64,000 nucleotides of DNA from Dactylorhiza incarnata (taxonomy: Eukaryota > Streptophyta > Magnoliopsida > Asparagales > Orchidaceae), in assembly GCA_033032865.1 (NCBI GenBank), contig JAWHQI010000065.1:5456001-5520000 (forward strand), in the 5' to 3' direction. The notes under the pieces are model-generated. The model had not been told where the DNA came from and searched no databases. It worked only from the letters and a program-made list of their open reading frames with translations. Below are positions 56,931 through 64,000 of this stretch, piece after piece. The translations under genes were made by a program, and so were the position numbers. How positions within the stretch are numbered: position 1 is the stretch's first letter; each line of letters starts with the position of its first letter.

Positions 56931-58454
56931 TGTTGGAACAACCATATTACTGATTTGGGCTAGGATCACTATCTGCTGACTAGGATCAAGTTGACCCCAA
57001 TGTATAGTCAATGGGTCAAGAGTTTAGGCTGTTAGAACTCAAGAAATCATTCAGGTTCTGCGTTCGACGAACGACTTGCTCTCTGCATTCGACGAACGGC
57101 ATGTTCTCTGCGTTCGATGAATGGCCTGCTCTCTGTGTTCGGCGAACAGCTTGCTTCTATCTCAGCGGCTCAGCGCCGCAGCTCAGCGGTCGATGAAAAG
57201 ATTGTCTCAGCGGTCCACGAAATTTGCTCAGTGGCTCAGCGGTCGACGAAATTATCTAGGCTCAGCAGTCGATGAATTCCTCAGTTCGACGAACTCAGTC
57301 TGCGTTCGATGAATATCTTCAGATCGATGAACACAGCTCTGAGGTTGGCGAAATTTGTTGAGATCGACGAAAATTTCTCGACAACAGATTTTCTTCAAAA
57401 GATTATATTATTCATTCTCTGAACTCAGGTCGACTACAGCAACAGATCTATTATATCAGATAAGTAAGGATAAGATATTTCCTTTTATTATTCTAAGATT
57501 ATAGCCGTTGGCATTTCATGGAAAAGGAAAAAGATAAACGGCGCAACAGATTTACATTTCCCAGATATATTATATTCCTTAATATAAGGGATTTGCATTT
57601 AATACCTGTCAGAGATTTCAAAAGAGAAAAAGGAAGAAGATATACAGTATTACTCCCATAGTTTTTAACACAGGAGATAGACAGAACATATTACAGATTT
57701 TTCTGTACAGGAAGAAAGAAAGAAAGAAAGAAACGCTACACATATCATCTTCATCCTCTTCCTCAAGCAACATTCATTTTCTAAGAACATCTACATTCAT
57801 CTCTCAGTGATCAGTTGCAAGTTTGGATCTTCAAAAGAGCAACAACAAATTGAAGAAATCATGCTCTCAGTGTAATCAGCTACAAGAAGATTTGTTTATA
57901 CATTCAAAAGAAAGCTTCCAGCCAATTTACTGTCAAACAATTTTAGATCAGACAGGGGGAGCTTTTCTACATCAACATCCACTAAAGTCTTCTCTTAGCA
58001 TATTGACAGAGAAGAACTTCATAAACTCCTTTCCCTTTCTATCTTGTACAGGGTTAAAACTCCCTTCAAAAATTTACCTCTTGGTGGCAAGACACCTGAT
58101 CAAAAAATCCTGTTTGGTTTTTGGGCAACTTATCAAAAGCTCATTGGTGCTAGGACACATGATCAAAAATCCTAGTGGATTCCTACCAAGGGTGGTAGAA
58201 GAGTAGACGTACCCAAGTTTATTGGGGAACTACTATAGCTCCCTGTATCCTCTGTGATTGCTTTACTTTTCTATGCTTGTGTTGTGCTGTGTTTTATTTT
58301 CAGTTTCTAATAAATCACTATGCTACACATATATATATATATATATCACTAATTTAATTCCGCTATAAAATATGGTAAAAAGTTTTAATACTCTGTTCAC
58401 CCCCCCCCCCCCCCCCCCCCTCTAGAGTTAATTTAAGATCTAACCTCACTTTCA
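56931..58454 (+). repeat. SIRE-like 5' LTR (partner of 12643-14193)
   Basis: Begins TGTTGGAACAACC and ends CACTTTCA before the primer site. The left flank is the reverse complement of TGTGA. TTCGACGAA-type words occupy 57055-57370, many with CG changed to TG (CGATGAA), more than in the partner LTR. A 21-nt C run is at 58400-58420, where the partner has 6 bases. The length of 1524 bp is close to the partner's 1551. Confidence 0.9.
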
Positions 58455-58475
58455 ATTGGTATCAAAGCAAGGTTG
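58455..58475 (+). promoter_or_regulatory. Primer binding site of the SIRE-like element
   Basis: TTGGTATCAAAGCAAGG starts two bases after the LTR end. It is a methionine tRNA-type site with G-to-A at the ninth base, as in the insertion at 52302. Confidence 0.8.
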
Positions 58476-60064
58476 ATTATAGTGTGCTTCCCCAGCACAT
58501 GGGACTCTAGGATCTGGCCTATTAAGGAAGCCAGAAGCCTCAATGAGATTACTACTGAGACACTGTTAGGCAAGCTCAAATCCTATGAGCAGCTTGTCAA
58601 ATCCAGAGAAGCTGAACAGTCCACTTCATCTCCAGCAACAAAGAAGGAAAAGAACATTGCCTTCAAAGCTACAGAAGAAGAAGGAGATACTCTTGACAAT
58701 GAGAAGTTGATGAGTCTACTTGCCAAAAGATTCTACAGGATGGCAAGAAAAGACTTCAGGAAAAAGTCATCCAGCAGCTATGAAAAACCAAGGATTGACA
58801 AAGCTCCATCTAAAGAAGTTATATGTTTTGGTTGCTGGAAACCAGGACACATTGTACCTGACTGTCCAGAGAATCAAAACAAGAAGGACAAGAAGGAAAA
58901 GAGAAAAGAAAAAGAAGAAAGAAGAGTCTTCCTCCCACAAACACAAAAAGAAGGGAAGAGGATTTGTAGCTGAAACCTGGAGTGAAACAGAATCAGAATC
59001 TTCATCCAGTTCTTCTGAAGATGAAGAAGAATCAAAAGAAAATGACCAATGCTTGATGGCCATTTTTGACTCAAGCAGTGAGTCAGGAAATGCATCATCT
59101 AGTGATGATGAGGATGATGAAGAAGAAAGAAGTTTCTGTATGATGGCTATCAATGCCTCAGCAAACAACTCAGATGAAGAAGAATCAGAATCAGAAGCTG
59201 ACAATGATGCTGATCAGGTAATTTCTAATTTTGATTTTAATTCAATTGAATTCAAAGATGAATTCAAAGTACTTTGCTTAGACTTACTCAAATCTGAGAA
59301 TGAAATAATCTCTCTCAGAAATAAGCTAGCTGAAATGAATCAAATAAGTGAAGAAAATGTCAATCTTAAGAAAGATTTGGCTGCCTCTAGAGAACAAATT
59401 ATTCTCATTGAGAATAAACTTTCTGAGGCAAAGAAATTTGAAGAATCCCTAAATGGGAGAAGCATCAAACTGATGGACATTACAAGCACTGTTAATGCTA
59501 GACTTAATAGCAAACTGGGCTTGGGTGCTTCATCAAGTGAGCCACATCTCATTAAGAAAAACATACTATCTACACCTGTAAAATTCATTTCTGCTAAGAG
59601 CAAAGAGGCTGTAGATGTAAATAAAGATATTTCAAGCAAGGTTGTTAAGAATAAAAGAACTCAGCAGAATTCGTCGAACGGAGCTCGACTAAATGAATTC
59701 AATTCGTCGAACAGAGATCGACGAAAGCTGAAGACAGATTTTCAGTATAGTCATTATATGAACGGCGCTCGACGAAATCTCATTCATTCGTCGAATGGCG
59801 ATCGACGAACTCAGCCGAGTTCGTCGAACAGAAATTATACAGAAAATTTAAAGAATTCTTATTCTAAACATACTAAGAATCCTTTCACTGAATGAATAAT
59901 TCCTCCAAGGAGATATCATCCAAAAGGCTATAAGGATCAGCCTGAAATATCCTTTATTTCTGATTTTTGTGGAAATTCAAAAAGACCCAAGGTAGTCTGG
60001 GTCAAGAACAAATAGATTGCTTTTTCTATTTTTGCAGGTACACAGCTATCCAAGAATAAAAGAA
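58476..60064 (+). pseudogene. SIRE-like element gag (N-terminus missing, frameshifted)
   Basis: Directly after the primer site the sequence enters mid-gag (FPSTWDSRIWPIKEARSL), so about the first 150-200 codons are deleted. The zinc knuckle CFGCWKPGHIVPDC is at about 58825-58866. In the Lys-rich run near 58900 the frame shifts by one, and a Ser/Glu/Asp-rich then coiled-coil gag end follows, to 59895 (TGA). Between 59670 and 59830, 23-bp inverted repeats TTCGTCGA-N7-TCGACGAA are part of the coding sequence and encode SSN(G/R)(A/D)R units. A TAA (60065-60067) precedes protease. SIRE lineage is inferred from the gag layout. Confidence 0.85.
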
Positions 60065-62348
60065 TAATGGTACTTGGACAGTGGATGCTCAAAGCATATG
60101 ACAGGAAACAAGGCCAATCTGAACAACTACAAGGCAAATCTTGGACCAAAAGTGATATTTGGAGACTCCAACTGTGGACAAACAAAAGGATATGGAAAAG
60201 TCAAGGTTGGAGAAGTCGCCTTCAAAGAGGTAGCTTATGTCAAGGGACTGAAGCACAACCTCATCAGCATAAGCCAATTATGTGATGAAGGATATCAGGT
60301 AACTTTTAATAAATCAAAATGCCTTATTAAGTCTTATGATAATATTACTGTTTTATCAGGTATTAGGCAAGGAAATATCTATTTAGTAAATTTCAACTCA
60401 TCAAAATCAAAAATCCATTTATTTAATCAATTAAGCAAACCTAGTGAACTTTGGCATAAGAGATTAAGACATGTAAATCTTAGGACCATTGCTAAATTAC
60501 CTAAGGACAATCTTGTTAGAGGATTACCTTCTGGTTCATACAAGAAGGAAGGTCTTTGTAGGGCATGTCAACTAGGCAAGCAAACTAAAAACAGTTTTAA
60601 ATCATTATCTAAAAGTGATTCACCTAGAATCTTATACTTGCTACATTTGGACCTTTTTGAACCAATAACAAAAAAGATTTTAGGGAGGAAGTCATACACT
60701 CTAGTTATTATAGATGACTTCTCTATATTTACTTGGGTGTTCTTTTTGAGAGAAAAGTCAGATAACTTTAAAGTTCTTACAGACTTTCTTAAGATCATTC
60801 AGATTGAGTATTCTACTCAGATTGCATTGATCAGAAGTGATCATGGCACTGAGTTTGAGTCTCTTCTCATGCAAGAATTCTGTGAGAAGGAAGGTATCAG
60901 GCATTGTTCCTCAACTCCTAGAACTCCTCAACAAAATGGGGTAGTTGAAAGGAAAAATAGAACCCTAATTGAATCAGCAACAACATTACTTGCAGATGCT
61001 AATTTGCCCCTATCTTTTTGGGTAGAGGCTATTAGCACAACAAATTATGTGTTGAATAGGAGTTTGATACACAAACTTAAGGGTAAGACTCCCTATGAGT
61101 TACTTAAAGAGAAGAAACCTAAAGTTAACTATTTTAGAACATTTGGTTGTAAATGTTTTGTTCACAATAATGACAAAAGATACCTTAGGAGATTTGAACA
61201 AAAATCTGATGAAGGAATTTTCTTAGGCTATTCATTAATCAGCAAAGGATATAGCATATTTAACAAATCCTCTCTTAAAATTGAAGAATCTATGCATGTT
61301 TCTTTTGATGAAACTAACATATTTTACAAGGAGAAGAATTCTTCTACCAAAGAAAACCTGCAGGTACCTACACTCTGTGAGCAACTAGAACAATTAGCTC
61401 TACAGAAGGAAGGATCTCTAAATCCTGTACAGCAGGATGGTGAAGAAAGTGATGAAGAAATCAGTGAAACTGTACCTGAAAAGGAAGCATTAAGTAACAT
61501 TCCACAAGAGGAATTAATTACAAATAATGCTGATCCCACTATGCCTGTTGATTATGTAAATATTAGAGATTACCCCAGATCTCAAATAATTGGAGACATA
61601 TCAATTGGTGTCCAAACAAGACATCAAGCTAATCAGAATCTGATGCAAGAGGAGCTCAATCAGTTTGAGAAAAACAAAGTTTGGGAATTGGTTCCTAGAC
61701 CAAAGAATCATCCAGTCATTGGAACTAAATGGGTCTACAGAAACAAGCTAGATGCAGATGGCAATATTGTGAGAAATAAAGCTAGACTAGTAGCTCAAGG
61801 ATACTCACAGGAAGAAGGAATAGATTATGATCAGACTTTTGCACCAATTGCAAGGTTAGAAGCAATAAGGATCTTTCTTGCATTTGCTGCATTCAAGAAA
61901 TTCAAGGTTTATCAAATGGATGTGAAGAGTGCATTCTTGAATGGAGAAATCAAAGAAGACGTCTATGTGGAACAACCACCGGGTTTCATCTCTCCAACTC
62001 ACTCCTCTTTTGTATTTAAGCTTAATAAAGCTCTCTATGGTCTCAAACAAGCTCCCAGAGCACGGTATGAGACCTTAGCTAGTTTTCTTTTAGAGAATAA
62101 ATTCTATAGAGGCATAGTAGACAAAACCTTATTTTTTAGGATACATAAAAATCAAACTTTACTAGTTCAAATATATGTAGATGACATAATTTTTGGCTCT
62201 ACTAATTCAAATTTATGCAAAAGATTTTCTAATCTAATGCATTCTAAATTTGAAATGAGTAGTATGGGTGAACTATCTTACTTCCTTGGTCTTCAAGTGA
62301 AGCAAACTCCAAATGGAATCTTCATATCCCAATCTAAGTATGCTAAGG
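60065..62348 (+). pseudogene. SIRE-like element protease, integrase and reverse transcriptase
   Basis: An uninterrupted frame of about 758 codons after a TAA at 60065. Protease [15 protein letters not shown] is first. The integrase zinc region ([20 protein letters not shown]) and core follow, with Asp in LHLDLFEP, Asp in [10 protein letters not shown] and [11 protein letters not shown] with the Glu. An acidic linker spans about 61340-61560. RT has [44 protein letters not shown] and YVDD at 62174-62185. The frame is interrupted in RT at 62348 (TAAGG) by a solo LTR and resumes at 63942. Domain order and spacing are those of copia elements. Confidence 0.92.
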
Positions 62349-62383
62349 TGAAAGTGGAGGTTAGATTTTTAATTAACTCTAGA

Positions 62384-62415
<32 letters not shown>

Positions 62416-63941
62416 AGAGTATTAAAACTTTTCCCTTAGTTTTATAGCGGAATTAAAATAGTGAATATATATATATATGTATAGAGTGATTTATATAAAC
62501 TAAATAAAAAACAAATTAGCACAGCACAAGCACAGAAAAGTAAAGCAATCACAGGGGACACAAGGAGCTATAGTAGTTCCCCAATAAATCTGGGTACGTC
62601 TACTCTTCTACCACCCTTGGTAGGAATCCACTAGGATTTTTGATCAGGTGCCCTAACACCAATGAGCTTTTGATAAGGTGCCCAAAAACCAAACTAGGAT
62701 TTTTTGATCAGGTGTCTTGCCACCAAGAGGTAAACTTTTGAAGGGAGTTTTAACCCTGTACAAGAGGGGATAGAAAGGAGTTTTATGAAGTTCTTCTCTG
62801 TCAATATGCTGAGAGAAGACTCTAGTGGATGTTGATGTAGAAAAGCTCCCTCTGTCTGATGTAGAGTTGTTTGACAGTAGATTGGCTGGAAGCTTTGTTT
62901 TGAATGTATAAACAAATCTTCTTGTAGCTGATTAAACTGAGAGAATAATTTCTTCAGTTTGTTGTTGCTCTTTTGAAGATCTAAACTTGCAGTTGATGAC
63001 TGAGAGAGTATTGTTGAAGTTGATCTTAGAGAATGAGTGCTGCTATTGAGGAAGAAGATCAAGATCTGTGTAGCTTTTGTTCTTCTTCTTCCTATAACTT
63101 TTTGAATATTTTTTCTCTGTACAGTTGTATGTAATATGTTCTGTATTGATGATGTCATGAAAGCTGTAAAAAGATACTGTATATCTTCTTCCCTTTTCTT
63201 TTTGATAAGATTTGAAAATCAAATCCCTTGAATTAAGGAATAAAATAATCTGTAATCAATCCTTCTGGGAACTCTAAATCTGATACGTCGTATATCTCTT
63301 TCCTTTTCCATGAAATGTCCTTTTTCGAGAAATGTCAACGACTATAATCTTGAAATAACAAAAGGAAATATATTATCCTTACTTATCTGATATAAAAGAG
63401 CCGTTGCAATAGTCGATCTGAGTTCAGAGAATGGAATACTATAATCTTCTGAAATTCTAAACTGAAATAAGAAATTTCGTCGATCTCAAGAATTTTCGTC
63501 GACCTCAGAGCTGTGTTCATCGATCTGAAGATTTTTTTCGAACACGGTCTGAGTTCGTCGAACGGAAGGATTCGTCGACCGCTGAGCCTGGATAATTTCG
63601 TCGACCGCTGAGCCGCTGAGCAAATTTCGTCGACCGCTGAGATGGGGTCTGTTCGTCGACCGCTGAACCGTTGAGACGCTGAGCCGCTGAGACTGAAGAT
63701 CGTCGACCGCTGAGACGAGCTTGAAGCAAGCCGTTCGTCGAACGCAGAGAGCATGCCGTTCGTCGAACGCAGAGAGCAGCTCATCGAACGCAGTGTGGAG
63801 TTCGTCGAACGCAGAACCTGAATGATTTCTTGAGTTCTAATAGCCTAAACTCTTGACCCATTGACTATACATTGGGGTCAACTTGATCCTAGTCAATAGA
63901 TAGTGATCCTAGCCCAAATCAATAATAGGGTTGTTCCAACA
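62349..63941 (-). repeat. SIRE-like solo LTR inside reverse transcriptase
   Basis: On the minus strand it begins TGTTGGAACAAC (63941) and ends CACTTTCA (62349). TAAGG flanks it at 62344-62348 and 63942-63946. It has no interior. A 27-nt G run occupies 62384-62410. The TTCGTCGA word array spans 63475-63810. It differs from the other two related LTRs at diagnostic sites near the start (for example AATCAATAATAGG), so it came from a different insertion. Confidence 0.93.
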
Positions 63942-64000
63942 TAAGGAATTAGTGAAAATATTTGGTATGTCTGATTCTTCCACCATGAAAACACCCATGC
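63942..64000 (+). pseudogene. SIRE-like reverse transcriptase, continuation after the solo LTR
   Basis: After TAAGG the frame of 62348 resumes (KELVKIFGMSDSSTMKTPM), the usual RT end before RNase H. The element continues past the window. Confidence 0.85.

Noticed and set aside
12643..58454. Inversion by recombination between two oppositely oriented solo LTRs
   Set aside because: One LTR has a polypurine tract and the other a primer site on the proper sides, so a single full element cut in its interior explains the data with fewer steps.
1..64000. tRNA, rRNA or host protein-coding genes
   Set aside because: None could be supported; tRNA-like words are primer sites of retrotransposons.

Overview
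The window is nuclear plant DNA built almost wholly of nested LTR retrotransposons. Both plant superfamilies are present: Ty1/copia (several families, including a SIRE-like one) and Ty3/gypsy (Tekay-, Tat- and Athila-like). Family signatures, methionine-tRNA-type primer sites and CG-rich LTRs fit a flowering plant; the species cannot be told. I see no convincing host gene, tRNA, rRNA, CRISPR array or bacterial feature. Most coding sequence is broken. The clearest intact frame is a gag-protease gene in a young non-autonomous gypsy element (37460-39781, minus strand).

Layout, left to right. 1-2412: 3' end of a copia polyprotein (A1) with its LTR. 3052-9359: complete copia element A2 (target duplication GATCC). 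9651-12642: 5' half of copia element B, a sister of A2. 12643-14193: 3' LTR of a SIRE-like element on the minus strand, followed to about 14610 by the end of its interior. About 14610-15364: Athila/Tat-type LTR fragment. 16047-54790: a Tekay-type element (F) with LTRs of about 4 kb and a non-coding interior of about 1.25 kb. F hosts copia D (20258-25824, duplication GAGGG), Tat-like gypsy G (27806-48275, CCTCG) and a rearranged SIRE-like insertion (50588-54337, CAAGG). G hosts a solo LTR (30948-32515) and the gag-protease-only element I (34224-41336, CGTAG). 54791-56930: the 3' half of B, now on the minus strand. 56931 to the window end: 5' LTR and gag-pol interior of the SIRE-like element on the plus strand, interrupted by a solo LTR (62349-63941, TAAGG).

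Two results stand out. First, the two halves of B and the two halves of the SIRE-like element lie about 43 kb apart in opposite orientation. The SIRE target duplication is split between them: TGTGA at 12638-12642, and its reverse complement at 56926-56930. A SIRE element inserted in B and a large inversion then cut through it, or the assembly is wrong in a very specific way. Second, LTRs of nearly every family here carry dense arrays of short CG-rich words, many of them near-perfect palindromes. The word differs completely between families, even between sisters A2 and B. In the SIRE-like family the same 23-bp inverted-repeat module (TTCGTCGA, 7-nt spacer, TCGACGAA) occurs both in an LTR and, repeatedly, in gag coding sequence. 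Palindromic LTR regions are known from maize Sireviruses; parallel arrays across copia, Tekay, Tat and Athila families at one locus may be new.
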